From positions 1 through 21,822 of IMG/VR virus record IMGVR_UViG_3300032311_000739: DNA of 21,822 nt. One strand, 5' to 3'. A model generated the notes under the pieces. It ran no database searches. It worked only from the letters and a program-made list of their open reading frames with translations, and was not told the DNA's origin. A program made the translations under genes and the position numbers. Below are positions 1 to 6,411 of this stretch, piece by piece. Source of the stretch: a virus. Position 1 is the first letter of the stretch, and each line of letters begins with the position of its first letter.

Positions 1-134
1 TTGTAACAAATAATGACTACACAAAGAGCGTACAAGATAATGTAGAAAAAGCACAAGAGTTAGCAAAACCTTATGCTGAAGCATATCAAAATACAGTAAA
101 AGCTTTCTTTCCAAATTTAAAGAAAGATAAGTAA
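1..134 (+). CDS. C-terminal end of an unknown protein (cut by window start)
   Basis: An open frame runs in from the window edge with codons beginning at position 3 and ends at the TAA at 132-134, giving 43 residues. The visible tail is helix-prone and rich in Lys, Ala and Glu, and ends PNLKKDK. The next gene's ATG at 136 follows the stop by one base, so the two are probably cotranscribed. No family can be assigned from this fragment. Confidence 0.6.
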   Translation, partial: VTNNDYTKSVQDNVEKAQELAKPYAEAYQNTVKAFFPNLKKDK

Positions 135-135
135 T

Positions 136-339
136 ATGTTTCCATATAACCCTTGCGAAAACAAATGGTTATCTGATATTAAAAAAGGTGGTCAAGTTGA
201 TAAGAAACCTGGCCATCTTTTATCAGGTCAATCTTTTATAGATTATCTAAAGCATAAACTGAATATAAATAATAACATTGATTTTGGATTTGGCTACACA
301 GAACAACACGACATATTAGTTAGAAAAGACGAAATATAA
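136..339 (+). CDS. Small hypothetical protein, 67 aa
   Basis: This 67-residue soluble protein has no signal peptide or membrane segment and an unremarkable composition with several Lys, Asn and Asp. Its ATG follows the previous stop by one base, and its stop lies two bases before the next ATG at 342. It therefore sits inside a tightly packed plus-strand operon. I do not recognise the family. The gene call rests on gene packing and the lack of any better frame. Confidence 0.6.
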   Translation: MFPYNPCENKWLSDIKKGGQVDKKPGHLLSGQSFIDYLKHKLNINNNIDFGFGYTEQHDILVRKDEI

Positions 340-341
340 TT

Positions 342-539
342 ATGATAAAAACAATTATTGTTACTACTATATTAATACTATTAGCATTAGCAATTATAGG
401 TGTTATACGTTCCGATAATACACAATTTACATTGTTAAAAGCATCACCAGAGATTGATCGTAAAGAAAAGATAGCATTTAAGTTTATGTTAATAATGATA
501 ATACTTTTTGTATTATTGTTCATTACTTCTTGGTTCTAA
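342..539 (+). CDS. Small membrane protein, 65 aa, two predicted TM segments
   Basis: The 65-residue protein has a hydrophobic segment at about residues 3-22 (IIVTTILILLALAIIGVI), a short charged loop, then a second at about 46-62 (FMLIMIILFVLLFI). That is a two-TM hairpin. It ends just before the host-type promoter that drives gp33, so it is the last gene of the upstream transcription unit. The family is not recognised. Small inner-membrane proteins of this kind are common in T4-like genomes and may alter the host envelope, but nothing here shows that directly. Confidence 0.6.
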   Translation: MIKTIIVTTILILLALAIIGVIRSDNTQFTLLKASPEIDRKEKIAFKFMLIMIILFVLLFITSWF

Positions 540-547
540 GAATTTAC

Positions 548-576
548 TTGACATTCCTGATAATATATGATATAAT
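548..576 (+). promoter_or_regulatory. Consensus sigma70-type promoter for gene 33, leaderless geometry
   Basis: TTGACA at 548-553, a 17-base spacer and TATAAT at 571-576 match the bacterial housekeeping consensus perfectly. Six bases separate the -10 box from the ATG at 583, so the expected +1 is the A of the start codon. No Shine-Dalgarno sequence fits in between. Confidence 0.85.
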
Positions 577-582
577 TATATT

Positions 583-795
583 ATGAACTCAAAAGAATTT
601 TCTTTACAAATAGAAAAGATAGTACAAGAAAGAAAAGGTATATCTCACATGGATGCTGTGTTGAGATATTGCGAACAAAACGACATTGATCCATCAACAG
701 TTTCTCCTCTATTAACAAAAGCATTAAAAGATAAGATAACTATTGAAGCACAAAACCTAAACTATATTCCGAAAACAGGCCAGTTGCCAGTGTAA
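583..795 (+). CDS. 33: Late-promoter transcription coactivator, gp33-like
   Basis: The 70-residue protein resembles the phage late-transcription coactivator family (T4 gp33). In T4, gp33 bridges host RNA polymerase and the sliding clamp so that the gp55 sigma factor can fire late promoters. Supporting signs are the N-terminal KEFSLQIEKIV helix, the MDAVLRYCEQNDID core typical of marine T4-like homologues, and the position directly upstream of gene 59 and near gene 32 (the T4 order is 33-59-32). It is shorter than T4 gp33 (about 112 aa), as in other marine relatives. A consensus host promoter precedes it with no leader. NATAAATA late boxes elsewhere in the window fit the presence of this regulator. 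Confidence 0.78.
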   Translation: MNSKEFSLQIEKIVQERKGISHMDAVLRYCEQNDIDPSTVSPLLTKALKDKITIEAQNLNYIPKTGQLPV

Positions 796-796
796 T

Positions 797-1405
797 ATGT
801 ATGGTGGGTTTGAAGTATTTAAAATATATCTGGCAGTTAAACTTCACTTCACCACAGATAGTTATGACTACCATAAATATGAAGGAAAGGTTAATTGTAA
901 GTTAGAAACCTTTACTAAAAGAAATGATAGATATTTTTTTCACAAACTTAGCACCAGATACAATCAAGATGATATACTGGGCTTTTTTGTTTCTAATTTT
1001 CTTACTGATAGTAACAAGTGGGTAAAAAGTTTAACTGAACAAGATGGTAAAGATGTTTATACAGATTGGAAAAAACGTAACGAATCTTTTGACTATTATT
1101 TTAGAAGTGATTGTGTATCTATTTTCAATGACTTTAATAATAAGCATCTTTCTTTTGATGATGGTTTTAACTCTTTTGGTGGACAGCATCCTAGATTTTT
1201 TCAATTGGTTTTATCAAAAAAGATATCCTACGAGACTGCTGTTGTTTTTAATAAAATTATATCATACTCTAAACGTTGGGATAAAGAAATTAAAGAACAA
1301 GTAGTCTGGCCAATACATTCCAAAAGATTAGAAAAATATACACAGTTTGTTAAGTATAATCCAACAACTGTAAAATTAATAATGAAAGAAGTATTTGTAA
1401 AATGA
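797..1405 (+). CDS. 59: gp59-like loader of the replicative helicase
   Basis: The 202-residue protein matches T4 gp59 (217 aa) in length and in the N-terminal pattern: a VFKIYLAVKLHF helix, then DSYDYHKYEGKV, then KRNDRYFFHKLSTRY. In T4 the corresponding segments are a KLYLMIKQHM helix followed by a KRRDKYFFQKLSEKY-like stretch. gp59 binds forked DNA and gp32 and loads the gp41 helicase for recombination-dependent replication. It starts one base after the gp33 stop and sits upstream of gene 32, its functional partner. The stop overlaps the start of the next gene by four bases. Confidence 0.92.
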   Translation: MYGGFEVFKIYLAVKLHFTTDSYDYHKYEGKVNCKLETFTKRNDRYFFHKLSTRYNQDDILGFFVSNFLTDSNKWVKSLTEQDGKDVYTDWKKRNESFDYYFRSDCVSIFNDFNNKHLSFDDGFNSFGGQHPRFFQLVLSKKISYETAVVFNKIISYSKRWDKEIKEQVVWPIHSKRLEKYTQFVKYNPTTVKLIMKEVFVK

Positions 1406-1629
1406 ATAAATTAAAATGGGTAGCAGCATCATTTAATATTACAGCTTCTTTAATACAATCAACAGCAATTATTACCGTACAATGGATTGCTTGGGTATTT
1501 TTAATATTGTCCGTATTTTTATGGGGGCATGTTGCTTTAAAAGAAAAAGATTATGCTAGATTAACACAACAAATAGTTTTTGTTATTATAGCTAGTATAG
1601 CATTGTACAATTGGCTTCAACATAAATGA
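1402..1629 (+). CDS. Small membrane protein, 75 aa
   Basis: The ATG overlaps the gp59 stop (ATGA) and the TGA overlaps the next ATG, so translation is probably coupled. The 75 residues form about three hydrophobic segments (near 9-27, 28-46 and 55-70) after a short LKWVA start. A protein of the same length, opening with the same LKWVA motif and with the same three-segment layout, is encoded at 19015-19242, so the two may be paralogues. Function is unknown; I cannot assign a transporter family with confidence. Confidence 0.7.
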   Translation: MNKLKWVAASFNITASLIQSTAIITVQWIAWVFLILSVFLWGHVALKEKDYARLTQQIVFVIIASIALYNWLQHK

Positions 1630-2462
1630 GTAATGTATTTCTAATAGGTAATGGAGAAAGCAGAAAAGGTTTTGACCTTAATATATTAAAACCTTTTGGA
1701 AGAATATATGGTTGTAATGCTATCTATAGAGAATTTACACCAGATGTATTGGTATCAGTTGATCATGGTATAATGCACGAGATATATCATAGTGGTTATT
1801 GTTATAAGAATGAAACTTGGTTTAGAGACTGGACTAGATGTCCAGATTTTATGTATGAAAGTTTAGTTTATGCTGGCCTATCTAAAGTTGATATAGATGA
1901 ATTGAAAAAATGGCATGTTAAGAATGAAAATACAAAGACTGATGAAAAAGAATTTGTAATGCACGGTTCCAATCTATCAGGTATAGTTAAGATATTACAT
2001 AGAGATAAAAATAAGGTAGAAGAAAAAAACATTAATTCAAATCAATTGGCCATCAGTTGGGTAAAAGATAATGACAAGGCAAACAATATAAACGACATAA
2101 TGCCTAATAATATAGATTTAGGCTGGGCAGCAGGTCCAACATCAGGTTATATATCAGTTGTAAAAGAATCACCAACAAAAGTATTTTTGATAGGCCATGA
2201 TTTGAATAGTACTAATAACTTTGTAAATAATATGTACAAAGATAGTAAACATTATGTTATATCAGAACATAGTCCTACTCCTAGTATTAATTGGATAATA
2301 CAATGGAAAACATTGTTTGAGAAACACCAAAATATTACTTTTTATAAAATTAATAAAGAGATCAATGGTAATGACAGTGTTAACATGCCTATTAATGAAT
2401 GGCACCAGATTAACAACTTGAAGTATATTGATTATAATGAGCTTGACAAACTGTTAAAATAA
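1626..2462 (+). CDS. Rossmann-like phage protein of unknown function, 278 aa
   Basis: The N-terminus MSNVFLIGNGESRKGFDL is a beta strand followed by a glycine-rich GNGESR loop, as in Rossmann-type nucleotide-binding folds. It is followed by GRIYGCNAIYREF and VLVSVDHGIM. A second such element occurs late in the protein (KVFLIGHDLNST near residue 190). The pattern resembles uncharacterised Rossmann-like proteins in T4-like marine phages and, more distantly, DUF115/glycosyltransferase-like enzymes. No catalytic residues can be assigned. It is coupled by overlap to the upstream membrane gene and lies between genes 59 and 32. The promoter for the following 45-aa gene begins inside its last codons. 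Confidence 0.75.
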   Translation: MSNVFLIGNGESRKGFDLNILKPFGRIYGCNAIYREFTPDVLVSVDHGIMHEIYHSGYCYKNETWFRDWTRCPDFMYESLVYAGLSKVDIDELKKWHVKNENTKTDEKEFVMHGSNLSGIVKILHRDKNKVEEKNINSNQLAISWVKDNDKANNINDIMPNNIDLGWAAGPTSGYISVVKESPTKVFLIGHDLNSTNNFVNNMYKDSKHYVISEHSPTPSINWIIQWKTLFEKHQNITFYKINKEINGNDSVNMPINEWHQINNLKYIDYNELDKLLK

Positions 2463-2471
2463 TGATATATT
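2443..2471 (+). promoter_or_regulatory. Sigma70-type promoter for the 45-aa gene
   Basis: TTGACA at 2443-2448 lies in the end of the upstream gene, followed by a 17-base spacer and TATATT at 2466-2471. The ATG at 2481 begins nine bases after the -10 box, so the transcript should have a leader of only a few bases. Confidence 0.6.
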
Positions 2472-2480
2472 GGTTATAAT

Positions 2481-2618
2481 ATGATAAGAATATTATTAGG
2501 TATAGATAAAGAAGTTTGGAATATGTTTGTTTCTAATTATAAAAGACAAGGAAAGTCTTTATTTGTGAAGTTTAAAGAGATGGTTCACAATGACGTTAGA
2601 ACAAATAAGTATAGATAA
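2481..2618 (+). CDS. Small hypothetical protein, 45 aa
   Basis: An ATG at 2481 opens 45 codons ending in TAA at 2616-2618. The protein begins MIRILLGIDKEVWNMF and is basic overall, with VKFKEMVHNDVRTNKYR at its end. It has no membrane segment. It fills the otherwise empty space between the Rossmann-like gene and the gp32 late promoter and has its own host-type promoter. No family is recognised. The call rests on promoter, spacing and a sensible composition. Confidence 0.55.
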   Translation: MIRILLGIDKEVWNMFVSNYKRQGKSLFVKFKEMVHNDVRTNKYR

Positions 2619-2623
2619 ACTAT

Positions 2624-2631
2624 TATAAATA
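2624..2631 (+). promoter_or_regulatory. T4-type late promoter for gene 32
   Basis: TATAAATA is the exact T4 late -10 consensus. It is followed by a leader of about 50 bases before the gp32 ATG, with a GGAGA ribosome site at 2674-2678. This is one of the few genes here with a real untranslated leader. Confidence 0.75.
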
Positions 2632-2685
2632 CTTTAGTACGCTTATACAGTACATATACAAATACAATAATACGGAGAAAATACA

Positions 2686-3582
2686 ATGGACTTTAATACA
2701 TTAAAAACAAGCCACTCTAACTTTGATAAACTTACCAAAGCATTAGAAGCTAACCTCAATCCTGAGGATATTAATAAACAATCAAAAGACAAATACACTG
2801 ATGACAGAATATGGAAACCTGAACTAGATAAAACTGGTAGTGGTTATGCCGTTATTCGTTTCTTACCCGCTTCTGAAAAAGAAGAAATGCCATGGGTAAG
2901 AGTTTGGTCTCATGCCTTCCAAGATAAAGGTGGTTGGTATATTGAGAACTCATTAACAACTCTTAATCAAAAAGATCCTGTTAGTGAAGAAAACACTAGA
3001 CTATGGAATTCAGGTGTTGAATCTGATAAAGAGATAGCAAGAAAAAGAAAAAGAAAATTATCTTACTTCTCTAACATATTAGTTGTTAGTGATCCTGCTC
3101 ATCCAACAAACGAGGGTAAAGTATTCATATTCAAATTCGGTAAAAAGATATTTGATAAGATTACAGAAGCAATGCAACCAGCATTTGAAGATGAACAACC
3201 AATTAACCCATTTGATTTTTGGAAAGGTGCGAACTTTAAACTGAAAATCAGAAAAGTAGATGGTTATTGGAACTATGACAAGTCTGAATTTGAGCCTGTT
3301 AAGGCAATTGCTGATAATGACGAAAGTATTAAAGCAATTTGGTCTAAACAGTACCCTCTAACACCTTTCTTGGCCCCTAGTAATTTCAAGACCTATGATG
3401 AACTCAAAGAGAAACTGAATAGGGTAATTACGGGAACTAGAAATACCTCAACTGTTGAAAGCGCTGAACTCCCTCCAGTAAAGTCTAACGGTGCGGTAAA
3501 AAGTAATGGTAAAACTACTACAGCTGCTAGTGATGATGACGACACGTTGTCTTACTTTAGTAAATTGGCAGATGATGAGTAG
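2686..3582 (+). CDS. 32: Single-stranded DNA-binding protein gp32
   Basis: The 298-residue protein corresponds closely to T4 gp32 (301 aa), which coats single-stranded DNA during replication and recombination. The core shows FLPASEKEE, then HAFQDKGGWYIENS, then LSYFSNILVVSDP and EGKVFIFKFGKKIFDKI, all matching the T4 DNA-binding core. The C-terminus is acidic (DDDDTLSYFSKLADDE), the arm that contacts partner replication proteins. The zinc-ligand region is changed: where T4 has ETCSST and CPVC, this protein has ENSLTT and DPVS, and it contains no cysteine in that region. This is typical of cyanophage and other marine T4-like gp32. A late promoter and SD precede it and a hairpin terminator follows. 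Confidence 0.96.
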   Translation: MDFNTLKTSHSNFDKLTKALEANLNPEDINKQSKDKYTDDRIWKPELDKTGSGYAVIRFLPASEKEEMPWVRVWSHAFQDKGGWYIENSLTTLNQKDPVSEENTRLWNSGVESDKEIARKRKRKLSYFSNILVVSDPAHPTNEGKVFIFKFGKKIFDKITEAMQPAFEDEQPINPFDFWKGANFKLKIRKVDGYWNYDKSEFEPVKAIADNDESIKAIWSKQYPLTPFLAPSNFKTYDELKEKLNRVITGTRNTSTVESAELPPVKSNGAVKSNGKTTTAASDDDDTLSYFSKLADDE

Positions 3583-3603
3583 AATCTCTCTCTACTAATA
3601 CTT

Positions 3604-3632
3604 TAAAGGCCATCAGTAATGGTGGCCTTTTT
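3604..3632. terminator. Terminator between converging genes
   Basis: GGCCATCA (3608-3615), loop GTAA, then TGGTGGCC (3620-3627) forms an eight-pair stem with one G-U pair. It is flanked by AAA on the left and TTTTT on the right, so it can act rho-independently for gp32 on the plus strand and possibly on the minus strand for the gene ending at 3631. Confidence 0.8.
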
Positions 3633-5187
3633 AAATCAATATAGTATTTAAATTCTTATAAGTACGATCAAAATTAGAAATCTCAGGAGTAATAACATTA
3701 GTAGAACTTTGATTAATGTTTGATATATTATTTCTTGGTGCTATCACATTATTAACATTAGATTTTTCTTTTGGAGAAATAAATTCCCTATTCATATCAG
3801 TAAATTGATCAGCATTAGGTAAAGACGTTTTTTGTAGGGGAATACCATCTCTCATAGGTTTAATTTTTTGACTATCATCAACAGAAGGATTTAATATATT
3901 ATTATCCATTGATTTTTTATCTTCAATAATAGCTTTTCTTCTTTCAATATCTGATATTAAACTATTTGTTAATTTTCTTTTACCATATCCTAAAGCAAGT
4001 CCACCAGCAATAGCAGCTCCAGTGCCTAAAGCTGCAGGTGTTGTTAATAATCTTGCTGCGCTACCTAAAAGACTTCCACCTGAACCTCCACCTCCCATAA
4101 ATTTCATACCTTTTAAAAATGTACTTATACCACCAGTAAAGCTATTAGATAATGATTTAACACTATTACCTATAAAATTAAATGATTTGTTTAAAGGTGT
4201 TATACCTTTTGTCAAAGAAGATATTTCTCCTCCTAATCCTTTAAAACTTGAAAACATTTCTTTAGGAAAAGATAAAGTATCAACAAAAGATTGTTTCATA
4301 TCTCTAAACATTGTACCAATAGGGCCTTGTACTTTTTCTTCATTACTATTGTTATTGATACCTGCTTTTTCTTTTTTCTTTGTTAAATTTTGTTCTAATT
4401 TTATTAATCTTTCTTTTTTTTCTATAACTTCTTTTTCTTGTTTTCTGGTTAAAGTATCTTTTTTTAAAAGATTATCTATTTCTTGATTTATTTTAATCTT
4501 TTGACTCTGTAAATATCTTTCACTAATTTCTATTTTTTTTTTAAATTGTTGTTCTTGTTTAAATGTCAAAACTCTTAAAGTATTTGTTTTTTCATCTAAA
4601 TGTGTATTGATGCCTTGTTGTCTTAAATTATCTCTTTGAGCTAAACGTTCTTCTTTTATTTTTTCTTTAACATCATTTTCTTTAGAAGTGAGTTCTTTTT
4701 GAAATTTAGCATTATTGATCATCTTATCTATGTTAGTGCCCATAATTTGAGCAATCTGTTTAATATCAAGACCAAATGCTTTTTCCAATTCTTCTGCTCT
4801 ATCTAAACCAGAATCTCTAGCATCTTCATTGGTAGATGTTAATAATTGAATAACTCTTTTAACTTCTACATCAATTGGTAGAAATTGTTTCATTATAGAT
4901 TTTGTAAGTGATTGTGTTTCTAATATTACAGAAGATTGTAATGATTTAAATAAATCAGTTATCTCTTTAGTGCCTAAAGAATTTTTTCCTTGTGATTCAG
5001 AAATTGCTTTAAATGATTTTACTAAATCTAATTTAGGTAATGATTGTTTTATTTGAAAAACATCTTTATCAGCTTTATCTTGTTTTTTTTCAATACTAGT
5101 AATTTGTCTGCTCATTTTACCACCTAATACAGACTTTGCCGCTTCTCTTGATAGTATTTCATCCGTATCGTCTATAAAATCAGCCAT
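3631..5187 (-). CDS. Probable tail tape measure / tail structural protein, 518 aa
   Basis: The protein is mostly alpha-helical: a long charged, coiled-coil-like stretch at about residues 160-275 (many Lys, Glu and Gln), then a Gly-rich hydrophobic zone at about 355-405 (GGGGSGGSLLG, AALGTGAAIAGGLALGYG), then a polar tail. Long helices plus membrane-like hydrophobic segments are the hallmark of tape measure proteins, which set tail length and enter the cell envelope at DNA injection. T4 gp29 (590 aa) has this job and is encoded in the same cluster as genes 26, 51, 48 and 54. No sequence match to gp29 was recognised directly, so the call rests on architecture and context. It begins four bases after the holin-like gene, with no clear SD. 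Confidence 0.55.
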   Translation of the reverse strand: MADFIDDTDEILSREAAKSVLGGKMSRQITSIEKKQDKADKDVFQIKQSLPKLDLVKSFKAISESQGKNSLGTKEITDLFKSLQSSVILETQSLTKSIMKQFLPIDVEVKRVIQLLTSTNEDARDSGLDRAEELEKAFGLDIKQIAQIMGTNIDKMINNAKFQKELTSKENDVKEKIKEERLAQRDNLRQQGINTHLDEKTNTLRVLTFKQEQQFKKKIEISERYLQSQKIKINQEIDNLLKKDTLTRKQEKEVIEKKERLIKLEQNLTKKKEKAGINNNSNEEKVQGPIGTMFRDMKQSFVDTLSFPKEMFSSFKGLGGEISSLTKGITPLNKSFNFIGNSVKSLSNSFTGGISTFLKGMKFMGGGGSGGSLLGSAARLLTTPAALGTGAAIAGGLALGYGKRKLTNSLISDIERRKAIIEDKKSMDNNILNPSVDDSQKIKPMRDGIPLQKTSLPNADQFTDMNREFISPKEKSNVNNVIAPRNNISNINQSSTNVITPEISNFDRTYKNLNTILI

Positions 5188-5191
5188 TTAA

Positions 5192-5488
5192 TTATTTCGT
5201 TTCTTCGTTGTGTTGTGCTTGTAGTTTCTTATCTTCTATTTTCTCTTGTGTTCTACCATATGCTGATATACCTAATACAGCACCCATACATATATGAAAG
5301 AATCCAGCGCCTTGTAATGTTAATGGGTTCCATTGTGTAAACACCACTTGTTTTAAATATGTTGCTTGTGCTAAATTCCATAGTATAGGAAATATAACAA
5401 AATCAAAAGCACATACTGCTAGATATAACCAACCCATAGCTGGTCGCCATTTAGTATTAAAACTTGTTTCTTTATTCTGCGAACTCAT
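5192..5488 (-). CDS. Holin-like small membrane protein, 98 aa
   Basis: Two hydrophobic segments are visible (about 17-40, AMGWLYLAVCAFDFVIFP onward, and 58-78, LQGAGFFHICMGAVLGISAYG). They are preceded by NTKWRPAMGW and followed by GRTQEK and a charged tail. The WRP-GW opening and the LG--x-R-x-EK close resemble the three-TM holin family found in gene transfer agents and marine T4-like phages. Holins permeabilise the inner membrane for lysis. Its ATG overlaps the stop of the gp51-like frame (TAATG), so it is translationally coupled to the tail-chaperone region. No endolysin is seen beside it. It could instead be a tail-associated membrane protein. Confidence 0.6.
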   Translation of the reverse strand: MSSQNKETSFNTKWRPAMGWLYLAVCAFDFVIFPILWNLAQATYLKQVVFTQWNPLTLQGAGFFHICMGAVLGISAYGRTQEKIEDKKLQAQHNEETK

Positions 5489-5676
5489 TACTTCTCCCTT
5501 TGTTTTTTGTCGTTTTCTTCTTTAATATAATTAACTAGTAAAGATACGTAAATATCTCTCTCCCACGGTATCATATTTTCAATCTCAGATAATGAATATT
5601 TATGATGTTGAACTAACGCAAAATTAATTTCGAAATATGCCTCTAGCGTATTGTGGGCGAGGCTAATTCGAAAAAA
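5488..5676 (-). CDS. 51: gp51-like -1 frameshift extension of gp26
   Basis: In the -1 frame relative to gene 26, a TGA at 5677-5679 is followed by 62 open codons to the TAA at 5488-5490. No ATG, GTG or TTG occurs until a Met about two thirds of the way in, so the frame has no usable start of its own. The peptide contains ALVQHHKYSLSEIENM then IPWERDIYVSLLVNYIKEE, which resembles the conserved end of tail/baseplate assembly chaperones (gp51 and GT-like proteins). Slippage on the heptamer at 5670-5676 would produce a gp26-gp51 fusion of about 297 residues (237 plus 60). The function as a baseplate-hub assembly catalyst is inferred from T4 gene order (26-51). Confidence 0.75.
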   Translation of the reverse strand, partial: FFRISLAHNTLEAYFEINFALVQHHKYSLSEIENMIPWERDIYVSLLVNYIKEENDKKQREK

Positions 5677-6380
5677 TCAGATATTCCTGATAATTTAACT
5701 TTGTTAACAACATTAGTTTTAGGGTTTTTAACCTCAACTTCATGTTGTAATTTAGGCATAGTATCAAAGAATTTTCTAATCTTAACAAACGAATCTTGTG
5801 GTAGATTTTCAATAAATTCTTTCAATTCATCTCTAGTAACGTCTTTTGAAGGATATATTTTATCTTCTTCATAGACATGATCTATACAATCAATTAAGAT
5901 ATTAAAAAAAGATTCTAATTCTGCGTTTTGTATATCTTTACCAATATCATAATTTTTTAATGTAGGATATCTTAAAACTAAACCTAGATTTCTTTTTTCA
6001 TCTATTAATACTTTATTTGTATGGTTATCATCAACATGTACTTCTATTTTAGTTAAATCAACTTCAGTTTCAGCATAAGTTATACCGTCATCTTGGCATA
6101 TAGTTCTAAACTTAACAATCTCAGACACAGATTTTGCTCTAATATTTAAAAAAATATATTCTATATCAAAAATTGGTAATTGATCTACTTTTAAAGCATT
6201 GAATGTACAGGCATTAACTATTTCTTTTAATGCTTGAACCATTTGCTTATTGTCTCCAGTTTCTAAAGCAATAAACAATATTTTTTCTTCTTTAACTAAA
6301 AATGGTCGGTATTTAACTTTTATATCTTGTGATGGTAGTATCAACTCATAAGTTGGTATTTCCACTTTTGGTAATGTCAT
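5643..6380 (-). CDS. 26: Baseplate hub / tail assembly protein gp26
   Basis: The 245-residue protein matches the T4-like baseplate gp26 family: an N-terminal PKVEIPTYELILPS, then KYRPFLVKEEKILFIALE, a central FDIEYIFLNIRAKSVSE, and an FIENLPQDSFVKIRKFFDTMP helix. In T4, gp26 (about 208 aa) takes part in assembling the baseplate hub. An SD (AAGGAG) lies just upstream of the ATG at 6380, and an AATAAATA late box at 6404-6411 gives a short leader. The last codons contain a slippery heptamer, and the zero frame ends eight residues later in SPTIR. That makes it the short product of a probable pair, like lambda gpG/gpGT. Confidence 0.92.
   Translation of the reverse strand: MTLPKVEIPTYELILPSQDIKVKYRPFLVKEEKILFIALETGDNKQMVQALKEIVNACTFNALKVDQLPIFDIEYIFLNIRAKSVSEIVKFRTICQDDGITYAETEVDLTKIEVHVDDNHTNKVLIDEKRNLGLVLRYPTLKNYDIGKDIQNAELESFFNILIDCIDHVYEEDKIYPSKDVTRDELKEFIENLPQDSFVKIRKFFDTMPKLQHEVEVKNPKTNVVNKVKLSGISDFFELASPTIR
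5670..5676 (-). promoter_or_regulatory. Slippery heptamer T TTT TTC (programmed -1 frameshift site)
   Basis: On the minus strand the gp26 codons GAT TTT TTC contain T TTT TTC in the correct X XXY YYZ phase. After a one-base slip both tRNAs re-pair with TTT. The -1 frame has a TGA immediately before the heptamer and is open for 62 codons after it. I could not confirm a downstream stimulatory RNA structure. Confidence 0.8.
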
Positions 6381-6403
6381 AATTAACTCCTTATATTATT
6401 ATA

Positions 6404-6411
6404 TATTTATT
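6404..6411 (-). promoter_or_regulatory. Late promoter box AATAAATA for gene 26
   Basis: The minus strand reads AATAAATA, fitting the NATAAATA late motif of marine T4-like phages, 23 bases before the gp26 ATG. The box overlaps the stop codon of the upstream gp54 gene. A good SD follows it. Confidence 0.55.

Noticed and set aside
1044-1304. 86-aa hydrophobic plus-strand frame inside gene 59
   Set aside because: It lies wholly inside the confident gp59 frame and is explained by frame-shifted reading of T-rich codons.
2475-2480. TATAAT directly before the ATG at 2481 as the -10 box
   Set aside because: The distance to TTGACA at 2443 would be 26 bases; TATATT at 2466-2471 has the correct 17-base spacing.
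4022-4486. 154-aa open frame on the plus strand inside the tape measure gene
   Set aside because: It is antisense to a long coherent coding frame, Pro/Leu/Phe-rich as expected for the complement of Lys/Glu/Gly codons, and has no promoter or SD.
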